Source of the DNA: Nitzschia sp. pyKryTriq1
Taxonomy: Eukaryota > Bacillariophyta > Bacillariophyceae > Bacillariales > Bacillariaceae
Assembly: GCA_956465555.1 (NCBI GenBank)
Contig: OY101131.1
Coordinates: forward strand, 819,469-883,468
Direction: 5' to 3'
DNA length: 64,000 nt
Below the pieces are notes generated by a model. The model made no database searches. It saw only the letters and a program-made list of their open reading frames with translations, and had not been told where the DNA came from. Of this stretch, positions 55,253-64,000 are shown in pieces. Position numbers and translations under genes: made by a program. Every line of letters begins with the position of its first letter. Within the stretch, counting starts at the first letter, position 1.

Positions 55253-56554
55253 TCATGCCGAGGAGGAAAGTCGTTCCATGTCGGATGGACGTTGATAGTG
55301 GCAAAGAAGATGCGATATGTTGCAATCGCCAGCCCCGTTTAAACAGTTGCCGCCCCCTTGTCCGGACACAATCTCCGATCCCGAAAGCGCGTCCATGAGA
55401 AGAGACGAGTGCAGTCCATATAGCTGTTGTATCGCTGCCAGCAGCCAATCTCCGTGGAAACAAAAACCCCTAGTCCAATTGTAGAAATCTTGAAAAGGAT
55501 CCTTTTTCACGTAGGCCTCCATCAACTCGGCCACACTCATACCGTCGTGGAAGGATTCCCGTTCATAGATCAAATTGTCGTTTTGTATTGTGGCAATAGT
55601 GGAAATCTCCCACAGGGCATCACCATCGCCCCCCAACTTGTCGAGAGCGTCCACGTGTATGGGCTTCAGAAATCGTTCGAGGCTTCCTTTCGAGTAGGTC
55701 AGTCCAAAACCACCAAAGGGAAAGACGAGCCCCCGAGGGTCGGCGTTGGCGTTGTGTCCATTGGTCACACGGCAACCGGCCCCCACAAAGGGAGCGTTGG
55801 GATCTCGATCACCAATAATCAAATCATGGAAAAGATCCATGTTGTAATATGTATCGTCGTCGACTACTAAAAGATAGTCTGGTAGGGACTCATTCCTTTC
55901 TTCTTTCCCGTATCCAAGAATAATTTTGGCCACGCCCAATGGGAAGCGCCGCTGAGCACACAACCAAGCCACCGGATCGGCTTTTCGCATCAACCACTTT
56001 GGCTGTGCCAGATTCTGCAGGTAGCGTCGCATCATCCAAGAGCCTTCCGTTGTTCCTGAGTATTGTTCTTTACACCAAGCAAGAATTTGCACGGCAACGT
56101 CCACAGACATGTTCCGGCAGGCCGATGTCGGATCGTCCAAATCTTCGGTGACGTACATGAAGTTCCGAACCAAACTGTGGTTTGCCCAAGTGCGCTGCTG
56201 AGTTTGGTAGTAGCTTTTGCGCGAGTTGGATGCTATGCTGAGAATATCCACCACTACCGCCTTCCTTTTCTTCGTTTTTGGATCCGTACCAGCAGCATCA
56301 GAGGTATTGAAGACTTGAGCAGCGCTGGCAGCGTTGAAAGCGTTGAGATCCTGCAAAATAAGGGGTTGGTTGATGTTGAATTCCAGCACGTCCTCATACC
56401 GATACAAGTGCATCGTGGATGCCCCGTCAGATGAAGCAAAGAACGCAATGAAATAACCAAAAACGCTCAAAATCATGAGCAGTATAAGCCGAATGCAAGT
56501 CTTTCGAGTGCGCAGCACGGCAATTCTCGACTGTACCCGTATTCTAAGCGGCAT
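55253..56554 (-). CDS. GT31/Fringe-like glycosyltransferase
   Basis: Single exon; ATG 56554 gives 433 residues and places a basic N-terminus (R-I-R-V-Q-S-R) before one membrane anchor (I-R-L-I-L-L-M-I-L-S-V-F-G-Y-F-I). That is type II Golgi topology. An ATG at 56611 would add 19 residues. The catalytic part has the D-D-D metal motif in Y-L-L-V-V-D-D-D-T-Y-Y-N, P-F-V-G-A-G-C-R-V, F-P-F-G-G-F-G-L-T-Y-S, and D-x-D-A-L-W further on, as in Fringe and core-1 galactosyltransferases. Donor and acceptor are unknown. It is the third secretory-pathway glycan gene within 5.5 kb. Confidence 0.78.
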   Translation of the reverse strand: MPLRIRVQSRIAVLRTRKTCIRLILLMILSVFGYFIAFFASSDGASTMHLYRYEDVLEFNINQPLILQDLNAFNAASAAQVFNTSDAAGTDPKTKKRKAVVVDILSIASNSRKSYYQTQQRTWANHSLVRNFMYVTEDLDDPTSACRNMSVDVAVQILAWCKEQYSGTTEGSWMMRRYLQNLAQPKWLMRKADPVAWLCAQRRFPLGVAKIILGYGKEERNESLPDYLLVVDDDTYYNMDLFHDLIIGDRDPNAPFVGAGCRVTNGHNANADPRGLVFPFGGFGLTYSKGSLERFLKPIHVDALDKLGGDGDALWEISTIATIQNDNLIYERESFHDGMSVAELMEAYVKKDPFQDFYNWTRGFCFHGDWLLAAIQQLYGLHSSLLMDALSGSEIVSGQGGGNCLNGAGDCNISHLLCHYQRPSDMERLSSSA

Positions 56555-56761
56555 TGCATGTACGAATATTATTAATACAGGTACGGTAGTTCCTGAGAAT
56601 ACCGGCACCATTGCATGGCAGCTATGAAACAAGTACAGGTACCGGTGTGAGTACTGGTCGGAGATTTGATAAGCTTTCTATTGTGGCAAACGCCTACTCT
56701 AGTAGCTAGCGACGTAACCGTGTGGTGCGGCGCGGATGTGTACGTACCGTACCGTACGTGT

Positions 56762-56868
56762 TGGCCACCCCCAACGAACGAAGGACAGACAAGAAGTCGA
56801 ACGAACACCCAAACCCGAAACCGATACCAAGAGAGACGACCGATGAACCTCATAAGATCATCGAGTCA
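56762..56868 (+). repeat. 107-bp dispersed repeat, copy A
   Basis: Matches 60257-60363 at about 103 of 107 positions in the same orientation. It includes GAACGAAGGACAGACAAGAA and ends in an ATG followed by codons for N-L-I-R-S-S-S (D-L-I-R-S-S-S in copy B). The sequence breaks off sharply at both ends. Origin unknown. Confidence 0.9.
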
Positions 56869-56928
56869 GTCATTCGGAGCACCGGTCCTAATGATACAGT
56901 AAGAAAAGGACCGGTGCTCCGAATGACT
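56868..56928. repeat. Perfect 22-bp inverted repeat, 17-nt loop
   Basis: Arms 56868-56889 and 56907-56928 are exact complements (first arm begins AGTCATTCGGAGCACC). The left arm begins at the base where repeat copy A ends. Could form a stable hairpin or mark an element end. Confidence 0.9.
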
Positions 56929-57016
56929 CAATCCGACAATCAGCAACACTACTGTAGATAGATGTATAGAGTAATCAATAGACTTCTATTTGTGTTACAA
57001 TGATGTTGTTGTTGTA

Positions 57017-57053
57017 CTTGTTCTTGCGACCGAGCGTCGGTCGCAAGAACAAG
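57017..57053. repeat. Perfect 17-bp hairpin with 3-nt loop
   Basis: CTTGTTCTTGCGACCGA, loop GCG, then the exact complement. No flanking T-run or gene end within 300 bp explains it as a terminator. Confidence 0.85.
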
Positions 57054-57591
57054 ATGCTTGCGCGCCGCTTTTTTCCGATGTTGTGATCTCTTGTTGTGTG
57101 ATGGATCGCCGGCCGGCGTGCGTCGGCATCAAATAATAATCAAAACACCGGCGACGACCGAGCAATCCCGCATGTCCTTGCGACATCAATTTATTAAATA
57201 TTCTACGGGTCGTGTCCTACGTCGTCGAGCCAATCCAATCATGCACAACTTGTGGTAAACGAACACTGTGACAAAAGTGTCCACGAATCTCCGCCAATCA
57301 GAATCGAGAACGCACGAAATCCGAAAATAGACCCCCCTAATGGGATTTTCAACCAAAAATCTCGCGCATTACATCCACGGCTACGCCGACTAGATAGCTA
57401 CGCCCCCTGTGATTTTGTAGGGGGGGGTAGCAGAAAATTATCAGTGAGTTAATTAGTAGTAGCTGTTACTACATCAGCGAAAGAATTCACTGTCTAACTA
57501 GCCACTTTTTCTCGCTCTTCAAAATACGGGACATCTTGTCACAAGGAATCCCAATGTACATTATGGCGACATTCCTCGTGATAATATTATT

Positions 57592-59886
57592 CTACACATT
57601 CTCCTCTCCACTGCTATTCGTACTTTGAAGAGGTTCGTGCTCCTTGGGTATGATGTAACAAGCATCCGAGGGTTGCATCCGATCCATCATATTTCCCATC
57701 CATCCCTTGAACCATGGATTACGATACCGGCGATGTCCATTGACCGTTGGAAAGAGATACTTGTACTTGCGCACATTCATGTGTTCATTGGTTGTCAAGT
57801 TGACCATGCTCAACTGGGTATGATACATCAACATGCCGGCAACGGGCAACAAGCATATTCCCACTTCCAGACCTAGTAGCAATGTCATCCAAGGCAACGA
57901 CGAATTTTCTGCCTTGTAACGTCTGGAATAAATGATCAAGGTTATGACAAATGTGCACAAGGCAAAAGTCATGGTCATCAAAAAAAAGTAAAAGTATCTG
58001 TAGTTGTACAATCCAACGGTACTACGAATTGAGCGAGAGAGGGAGGGAACGGTGAGCGCATTGTGTCAACCACACCTTCTTGGCGTACGAAAGAGTCTTC
58101 CATCATGTGAGAACTTACTTGTCGACAAACGGGCAATAGTGATCAAAGACCAAGACACACTTTCTATTGACACGGCAATGCTTAGACCGGAGTGGTCGAG
58201 CCACATGACACGTATGGCAGAGAGGCTGTAGTTATAGTACAGTAGCAAGAAAAGTGCATGCGTGAGTGATCCGGGCGTGTGCTTCTTTCTTCTCGAAACA
58301 CTTCAATAAAACCCCGACTGACATACCGGAAGAGATTCAATTTTCTTTTTGTCGTCTAGTTCGGCGTAGGCTTCCAATGTTTCTTCGTATTTCCGACGCC
58401 AAGTGTCAATATGTGGATTTTTCTCATCGAGATATCCAGGAGACGTTTTATATGTTTTGTAAAAGAAATACCAGGATAGGGTCATCCAGACCACATTAAT
58501 CAAAATCCATCCCGACTTGTCCCACAGAAGACCCTTTTCCGCGTGGAAGACGGGAGCAAACGCCCCAAATAAAAGGACAAAGTGTAGACCAAAGTTTGCC
58601 AACAAATAGTAAAAGGGAGCTTTCATGGGCGCATCGAGCTCATCCATTCCCGGCGTCATTCCCATCCATTGCTTCCATGCCTTGGGACTAGCGAATTCCA
58701 GCAATTGCGTCCACATGGTCTTGCGTAGAAAGTGTCCCCGAGGATCTTCCACGGCGGCCATGGCTTCTTTCAATACCACTTGAACGTTGGGGCGATTCTA
58801 CCAACAGCAACAACCGAACAATATACAGATTGAGCCACCATACACAGACAGTGAAGTGATCATCAAATTCCAATTTGTCGCACGTACCTTATGAATGGCC
58901 AGATCCAATGGCGTCCGTCCATTCTTATCCTTGAGAAACAGCATTTCTTTTTCCTTCTTTGTCAGACGCACCAAAATATATCGGACCACCGAAGTATGTC
59001 CCCGCAACGCTGCCAAGTGCAACGGTGTTTGCCCATAATTATCTGTAGTGGTGAACGAAAGTGTTTCATAGAATGCAAGCAACCCGCATACTTGAATACT
59101 TCCCTTGTAGGCCGCCCAGTGCAAAGCTGTATCTTTGGAGGTATCCACGGCTTGAATACGTGCTCCATGTTTCAACAAGTAGGCAACAACATCGACTTGT
59201 CCGTATTGGGCGGCAATGAGCAAGGGCGTGCACCCCGAAGCATCTCTCGCTTCTACGTCGGCTCCTTTTTTCCACAAGAGCGCCACGTGGGGAATGCTAG
59301 ATTCCGTGCAGGCCCAGTGGAGCGGGGTCATTCCAACATTGTCCTTACTAGAAAATCATGGATCGATGGAAGGTAGGATGGCGAAGGTGAGTTTCCAAGA
59401 AACAATCAAAGTATTCAGTGCGAAGACGAATATGAGTACATACCTAGCCGCATTCAAAAGGACCGTAAGCTGAAATTCTCCCAGAATTTCCAGCAGCGTA
59501 TTCAAGAACCGGATATCATCGACTCGCTTGGCCGCCCAGTGCAAGATGGAATGCCCGCCTTCGTCCATTTCTGCAAAAATGTCTGGCAGCCGTTCCGGGG
59601 AGCGGGCCACCAACGCTTCCAAGAGCGGCTGCAAAGCTTCATAGCGCCCGAACCGCAAGAGCGTTGCCAAACTCTTGACAATATCGGAGGTGGAAGAATT
59701 CACGACTTCTTCGATCGAAGGATTGATGTCCTCTTCCATTTGCATTGGCATGTCTGTGGTCATCATTTCCACATTGCCACCACTTCCACTGCCGTGGTTA
59801 TGACTGCAGTGACCGCCATGGGAGTGGCTGTGCCCGTGGTGACGGTCCAGCGTGGCGCCGGTCAAGGTGATCTGCTCGTTACTCAT
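57592..59886 (-). CDS. Ankyrin-repeat protein S-acyltransferase with DHYC motif (AKR type)
   Basis: Palmitoyltransferase that attaches fatty acyl chains to cysteines of membrane proteins. Five exons (59886-59444, 59347-58888, 58797-58327, 58225-58119, 58021-57592), GT-AG introns of 90-101 bp, 636 residues. The N-terminus is His/Ser/Gly-rich (H-H-G-H-S-H-S-H-G-G-H). About six ankyrin units follow (G-M-T-P-L-H-W-A-C, G-C-T-P-L-L-I-A-A, G-Q-T-P-L-H-L-A-A), then four hydrophobic segments. The Cys-rich domain runs L-C-H-T-C-H-V-A-R-P-L-R-S-K-H-C to D-H-Y-C-P-F-V-D-N at residues 486-494. Yeast Akr1 also has DHYC, and HIP14/ZDHHC17 has DHHC. The usual N-C-x-G after the active site reads N-T-V-G-L, lacking the Cys. 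The architecture makes it Golgi/endomembrane. Confidence 0.9.
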
Positions 59887-60256
59887 CCTGAATTCGAGCT
59901 AGTTGTTGTCGATTGATTGTCGGTCTGCTTGCTAGGCACTACGAGTGCGAGAGGGCTGATTTGTGCTATGTGCTATGTGATATGTTATATGGGAATGCAG
60001 CTATTAGGAAGAACGATGTACCCCAACTCTTTCGATGCTGCATCTTCAAACGTCATATGCTTCTCTCTCCGCGCTCTAGCTATGTCATATCGCTGCGGTC
60101 ATGGCATGCGGTCATCTGCGGGATTTTCTTGGCGACACCGACCCGCGGCCCCCCGCGACGTCACAAAACCATGCAGGATGATTTCACGACTCAACGGACT
60201 GACTCCGATGTTTGACTTTCTTGCGTCCCTCGTACTGCGGTACCGGTACTAAGTAC
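59887..60256. other. Upstream of the acyltransferase gene, no gene seen
   Basis: Contains a GCTATGTGCTATGTGATATGT run at 59964-59984 and a GGTACCGGTACT motif at 60240. No coding region is supported. Confidence 0.4.
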
Positions 60257-60363
60257 TGGCTACCCCCAACGAACGAAGGACAGACAAGAAGTCGAACGAA
60301 CACCCAAACCTGAAACCGATACCAAGAGAGACGACCGATGGATCTCATAAGATCATCGAGTCA
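60257..60363 (+). repeat. 107-bp dispersed repeat, copy B
   Basis: Second copy of the segment at 56762-56868, differing at about four positions, all transitions. Here the sequence after it is unrelated to copy A and stays open in the frame of its internal ATG (60339). Confidence 0.9.
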
Positions 60364-60953
60364 ACTTCGGTATGAGATTGGTCGACGTGAAACTTCAACC
60401 ACGTCGATCGTCTGGTCCTGGATCGGTGTAGTCGTGGAGTTCGACTCCTCCGATCCCGACTCATCATTATTCCCAACACAAACATCTCATCAATATACTG
60501 AAGACAAAACAACATCGATACCGCAGATACATGTCTTCATTACTGGACAAACTTTGCGGAGAAACAGACGAGACTCCCATTCTACAATACGCAACACATT
60601 TTCGTCCCAAGGATATGGTGATACCATCTTCTGGTGCAGTCTATCTTGCTGTCAGTACGCGGTTCCCAGAGTACGAATACATCAGGAAGAGTCAGAGATA
60701 TTTCAACATTTCAACACAGCAGACGAGTAGAAAGTTCTACATTTCCCGAAGAAAAAGCAATAATCATCATGATCCCTCCATGAAACAATCGCAACTTCTA
60801 CATTTTGAAATTACTTTACAAGAATCACAACTTCTACATTTTGACCTTGTTACTGCTTTTCTCGAAAGAAAACGTCGTGCCTTTTCTTCTTGCGTCCTTG
60901 TTCTTGTAGCAACAAGTAGACTAAAAATCGAGGACCGGCGTCTACAGCAGTAA
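60339..60953 (+). other. Unidentified coding-like interval
   Basis: Two overlapping plus-strand frames: ATG 60339 to 60730 (130 residues, starting M-D-L-I-R-S-S-S-Q-L-R) and ATG 60531 to 60953 (140 residues, M-S-S-L-L-D-K-L-C-G-E-T-D-E-T-P). The second contains a doubled segment, Q-L-L-H-F-E-I and Q-L-L-H-F-D-L, from a tandem repeat at 60790-60844. Nothing resembles a known family. Hairpins such as GGATCGG with CCGATCC (60420-60456) are also present. It may be a decayed mobile element end or a real orphan gene. Confidence 0.25.
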
Positions 60954-61333
60954 TGGAGCTTTCCTGTCCTGTCACTACCGGTATGTTTTGCTATCGCCGA
61001 GAGGAGCTGAGTCGGGCTTCTGTTCTATCGCTTTATCCCTGTAAAAGTGTTGCTTCTGAGCCCACTACTACAGACATAAAAATGAAACAGAGTTGTCGTA
61101 CCTACTACTACTACTAAAGTAGAGAACTTTGAGGGTTCAAGGGGATGTTCAGACACGATACCTTGCTACTACTAGGGTTAGTGGTAGTAGACTGGTCGAA
61201 GAGAATGCCATTGAGGCAATATTGCGCTACTAGTTCCAGCTTGTTATTTGGTAGGTTCACAACTAAGAGGCGAGCAATGGTGGAGCTGGCATACTGGCAG
61301 AATCTTTCGGCCGGGGTGCGCCTCATTTCTCTT
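60954..61333. other. 3' flank of coatomer epsilon gene, no gene seen
   Basis: Short CTACTACTA and CTACTAC runs occur at 61099-61116 and 61166-61192. No coding region is supported. Confidence 0.4.
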
Positions 61334-62327
61334 CTACGCGGCCACTCGATATTTGAGCGATTCACGTTCAAAGGCTCCTTCCACCATCTCCATTCCCTTG
61401 CTGAGAAAGTGTGTAGGGTGACTAGCCTTGAGAGACTGCACCAAATCACTGGTGGATTTCTGTTGATATTGGCAGGCAATAATCAGGTTGACAAGAGTGT
61501 CGGCATCCGAAGCTCCCAGCTCTTGTCGCGCTTGCTCGAGCTTGGACTCGGCTTGTGCATACTGACCCGCTTGCATATAGGCGCAAGCTGTCAAGTTCAA
61601 TAGAAGAATGGACGGTCCGTACTGTTCCGAGAGCTGCTGAAGTGAGTGCAAGGCATCTTTTGCGGCGGAAGACCCCGTGGCAAGCGCAATGTAGACTGCT
61701 CCAAGGTGGCACAAGATGGAGTCTTCGTCCGTTTGCTTCAACATTTGCAACTGCTTCTTTGCCAAGTCCAATCGATCCAATTGCAAGTACAACTGCAAAG
61801 CAACCGAAAGATGTTCCAAGATGGCGCCTTGGTGGACACATTGCAGCGCTTCCTTTTTCATGCCGGCTTTCAAAAAGACGTGGGCCGCGGTCAGCTGAGT
61901 GCTGGGATCCACGCCATCGCCTAGCATGGACTGAAGCTGAGGAATGATCGAGTCTTGATCTGCCCCGCTTTCGTATTGGGCTTGGAGGGCCAGGGCCAGG
62001 AGAGCTGTAAGATAAGAGGTCGCAACGACAAAAATAAAATCAATAGAAATGAGGACCGCGAATTCTTGTGCTCATTCGGGTGGGTCGACTGCGTACAAGG
62101 GCTACTGGGAATGTCTGTACGTTCAACGTACCGGGAGAGTCAGTCGCCACAACCTTGTCGTACTGTTGCAAGGCGATGTAGCATCGTTGGACAAAGACTT
62201 CTCGTTCCGCTTTCAGAGCAGGGCTCATAGGACGCCGCATGATTTGCTTGGCTTCTTCCAGGGCCATGTGGTAGTGGCCCAACCAGAACTGGGCACGCAA
62301 GGTGTAGAGTTCATCCGGTTCCGCCAT
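61334..62327 (-). CDS. COPE: Coatomer subunit epsilon (epsilon-COP)
   Basis: COPI coat subunit for Golgi-to-ER and intra-Golgi vesicles; it binds alpha-COP through a TPR-like helical array. Two exons (62327-62132, 62004-61334) with a 127-bp GT-AG intron give 288 residues (human 308). Landmarks are the start E-P-D-E-L-Y-T-L-R-A-Q-F-W-L-G-H-Y, Y-I-A-L-Q-Q-Y-D-K-V, then D-S-I-L-C-H-L-G-A-V-Y-I-A-L, L-L-N-L-T-A-C-A-Y-M-Q-A-G-Q-Y, and D-T-L-V-N-L-I-I-A-C-Q-Y near the end. The C-terminal segment S-H-P-T-H-F-L-S-K-G is a family hallmark. Confidence 0.93.
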
Positions 62328-62914
62328 GGTCAGAGTTGTGTGTGTGTGTGTGTTGTTGTTTGTTGTGCCTGTTTTTTTCGGATTTTGGTTTTTGTATGCA
62401 TGCGCGGCGCAGTCGCTACTAGCGCTGCGGCACGGCGGTCGAAGCTGGGTCGAAGTCAATGACAATAAAGTTTTGGTGGGGGCACCTGAATTCGGGGGAT
62501 CGATTTACCGATGGGCCTAATCGTAACATTTGACAGAGAGGCAAATGTCCATCCTACTATTGGTCCCTTACGAAATTGCACAGGTTTTTTCCTCGTGAAT
62601 CATCAGAATGGTCTTCTCAGTTTTAGTGAGATCTCGCCCCCAGCTCACCGCCCCAGATAGAGAACCAACCCCCACCGGGATCACTGTCGTCCCGCCGGCG
62701 GCCTTTCTATTTCTCGGAATAAGTACCGGTATCCGGTATGTGCCGTCTGTTGTGTGTGATGAGATGTGTGCTTTCTGTTGCTTCGTATGTGCATACCACC
62801 ATGGTGATGATGACTTGAGCGTCATGGAAAACCAGCATATTAAGGCACAACAAAGAAACAAAACAATAGTAAAACCAAAACCAAGTCCAGCACAAAGGCG
62901 CTGGGTTTTCTAAG
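62328..62914. promoter_or_regulatory. Divergent upstream region of COPE and the right-end gene
   Basis: About 0.6 kb between two start codons on opposite strands. A TG-rich dinucleotide run (62335-62365) and a GTACCGGTATCCGGTA word (62723-62738) are present. No gene is supported. Confidence 0.45.
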
Positions 62915-64000
62915 ATGAATAGATTAATATCCTCGTCCCCATCGTCTTCGACGATCTCACAAGTCCCGCCCACTCCCACGCCCGAATCGTCGAAGAATCG
63001 GTTTCGAGCGGGTCTTGACTGGTTTCAGTCGCAACTCAACGCGGATGGAATTCTGAACCTAGGCCTGGGCCACTCTCGGCGGAATAATAAGCACAAGAGC
63101 CGCCGGGGGCGGCCATCCGAGGAGTCGTCCGCCGACAGAGTGACGCATAGAATCCGCTTTGACGCTGAAAAGAACGAGACGCGAGCTACGATTTCTCTGC
63201 ACGAGTACACGGACGATGAGTTTGAGGGCTCGTTCTTCAACCGCGACGATTTGACGCGGATCTTCGAACGCACCAACAGAATTGTGCTTCAAATGGAGAG
63301 CGGGGAAGTGGATGCCAGGGTTTGCACGCGGGGTCTCGACAAGCTATTCGGGGAGCGACAGGAAGCGTGCAGGACGCTGCGTTCCAAAGCCGTCAATGCT
63401 GTCATGGATCTGCAGGAAGACCAGTGGGAATCTGGCCAGGATGATTTCGACCTGCTGGCCAGAGTCTCAAGCGACATCACCAAGGAAGCCGCTGCTAGGG
63501 CCCTGCACGAAGCGAGACAGGACGTTCAGGCGGCCAGATATTATTTGCAAGACGTTGACACGTCCCCGTGGTCCTCGTTGACGAGTACAACTAGATCTTC
63601 TACCACTCCGTCTCGCTCGAAATCCATCCTTAAGACGCGACATTCCACCTCTGAGCTTCTGTCTACGGCGTTTCTGTTTCCCGAAAATAAGCCAGATGTC
63701 AGTGACCGCGGCACACGTACTGGTGTGAGGTCAACACACGAACGACGAACGGCTCCCTCGCGGGCCAAATCTATGCCGGTGTCGGATGGCAAACGCAGTA
63801 GGAGCACGCCTCCCGTCCAACGACCGACGAGACCCAATCGCCCTCAAACACGTGCCGCTCCAGTGCCACTCACCCCCGCAACCACGACTTCGAAACCCTC
63901 CTTGAACGTGCGGGTGGGAATGGATAGTTCCATGCCCACCATGACCCCCATGCAACGAGCCAAAGCCCGAGTCGCGCATTCATCCACACCGGATACCTCA
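62915..64000 (+). CDS. Diatom-type helical-domain protein, cut by window end
   Basis: ATG 62915 opens a frame that stays open to the window edge, so at least 362 residues with no stop yet. The N-terminus is Ser/Pro-rich. The middle part reads Y-T-D-D-E-F, then M-E-S-G-E-V, C-T-R-G-L-D-K-L-F-G, A-V-N-A-V-M-D-L-Q-E-D-Q-W-E-S-G and S-S-D-I-T-K-E-A-A-A-R-A-L-H-E-A-R-Q-D. I recognise this layout (R-G-L-E block, A-V-L-x-E-Q block, final helix with A-x-x-x-G) from a large diatom protein family without known function. The stretch after about 63580 is disordered, rich in Ser/Thr/Pro/Arg. The real 3' end and any introns lie outside. Confidence 0.7.
   Translation, partial: MNRLISSSPSSSTISQVPPTPTPESSKNRFRAGLDWFQSQLNADGILNLGLGHSRRNNKHKSRRGRPSEESSADRVTHRIRFDAEKNETRATISLHEYTDDEFEGSFFNRDDLTRIFERTNRIVLQMESGEVDARVCTRGLDKLFGERQEACRTLRSKAVNAVMDLQEDQWESGQDDFDLLARVSSDITKEAAARALHEARQDVQAARYYLQDVDTSPWSSLTSTTRSSTTPSRSKSILKTRHSTSELLSTAFLFPENKPDVSDRGTRTGVRSTHERRTAPSRAKSMPVSDGKRSRSTPPVQRPTRPNRPQTRAAPVPLTPATTTSKPSLNVRVGMDSSMPTMTPMQRAKARVAHSSTPDTS

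Larger units (their letters stand above)
56555..57591. other. Intergenic region with duplicated segment and hairpins
   Basis: About 1 kb upstream of the GT31-like gene. It contains repeat copy A (56762-56868), a perfect inverted repeat directly after it (56868-56928) and a perfect hairpin (57017-57053). The remainder (57200-57590) has two C/G-homopolymer runs and no gene. Confidence 0.6.

Noticed and set aside
59010-59095. Possible mini-intron (GTATGC to TACAG) in the ankyrin acyltransferase
   Set aside because: Keeping the segment gives an ankyrin unit of about 34 residues, the expected spacing, so it is coding.
60400-60460. tRNA-like T-arm (GGAGTTCGACTCCTC)
   Set aside because: No acceptor stem, D-arm or anticodon stem fits around it; it is a hairpin only.

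Overview
The window is protein-coding nuclear DNA of a photosynthetic stramenopile, most likely a diatom and perhaps a pennate one. The main evidence is four or more proteins whose N-termini look like the diatom bipartite plastid-targeting signal (a signal peptide followed by a phenylalanine motif such as ASAFAP). Other evidence is Ty1/copia pol fragments resembling diatom CoDi elements, a diatom-type ankyrin protein, a diatom-type helical protein at the right end, and dense short (about 80-150 bp) GT-AG introns. No tRNA, rRNA, CRISPR or bacterial-type operon was found. The species cannot be named from the sequence alone.

Layout. 0.3-5.9 kb: RNA polymerase II largest subunit with a YSPTSPx tail. 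6.2-7.0 kb: broken copia fragment with one LTR. 7.9-11.3 kb: a plastid protein of unknown function and a plastid dihydrolipoyl dehydrogenase, with a short degenerate look-alike of the latter's last exon between them. 12.2-14.2 kb: polyQ/ankyrin protein. 14.5-20.4 kb: intronless 1947-residue IQ-motif protein. 21.1-25.6 kb: PhyH-like dioxygenase, a small organellar protein and an SLC25 carrier. 26.6-30.5 kb: double-TPR co-chaperone-like protein and plastid ribosomal protein uS15. 31-34.4 kb: proteasome alpha-4, geranylgeranyl diphosphate synthase and proteasome beta-7. 35-40 kb: exostosin-type glycosyltransferase and acetyl-CoA synthetase. 41-43.3 kb: NF-YC and ribosomal protein eL13. 44.4-49.7 kb: exocyst Sec10 and an ornithine cyclodeaminase/mu-crystallin-like enzyme. 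50.1-50.6 kb: second copia fragment. 51.2-56.6 kb: GT8-like transferase, FkbM-like methyltransferase and GT31-like transferase side by side. 57.6-59.9 kb: ankyrin palmitoyltransferase with a DHYC active site. 61.3-62.3 kb: coatomer epsilon. 62.9 kb to the end: open-ended gene of a diatom-type family.

The genes are mostly unrelated housekeeping functions, but three groupings stand out. ptLPD, GGPPS, uS15 and two unknown proteins serve the plastid. The two proteasome subunits flank GGPPS within 3.4 kb. Four secretory-pathway glycan genes (GT47, GT8, FkbM-like, GT31-like) lie here together with trafficking genes (Sec10, epsilon-COP, AKR-type acyltransferase).

The signals most worth a second look are: an RPB1 clamp that lacks all four residues of the first zinc site; the DHYC acyltransferase; a 28-nt exon in ACS; a GC-AG intron in NF-YC; a 107-bp duplicated segment 3.5 kb apart, one copy abutting a perfect 22-bp inverted repeat; a 220-bp MITE-like element; a perfect 28-bp palindrome carrying two opposed CCAAT boxes upstream of eL13; and a GTAC/CCGG-rich motif family scattered through introns and intergenic DNA. 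Exon boundaries were read by eye from splice signals and family similarity.
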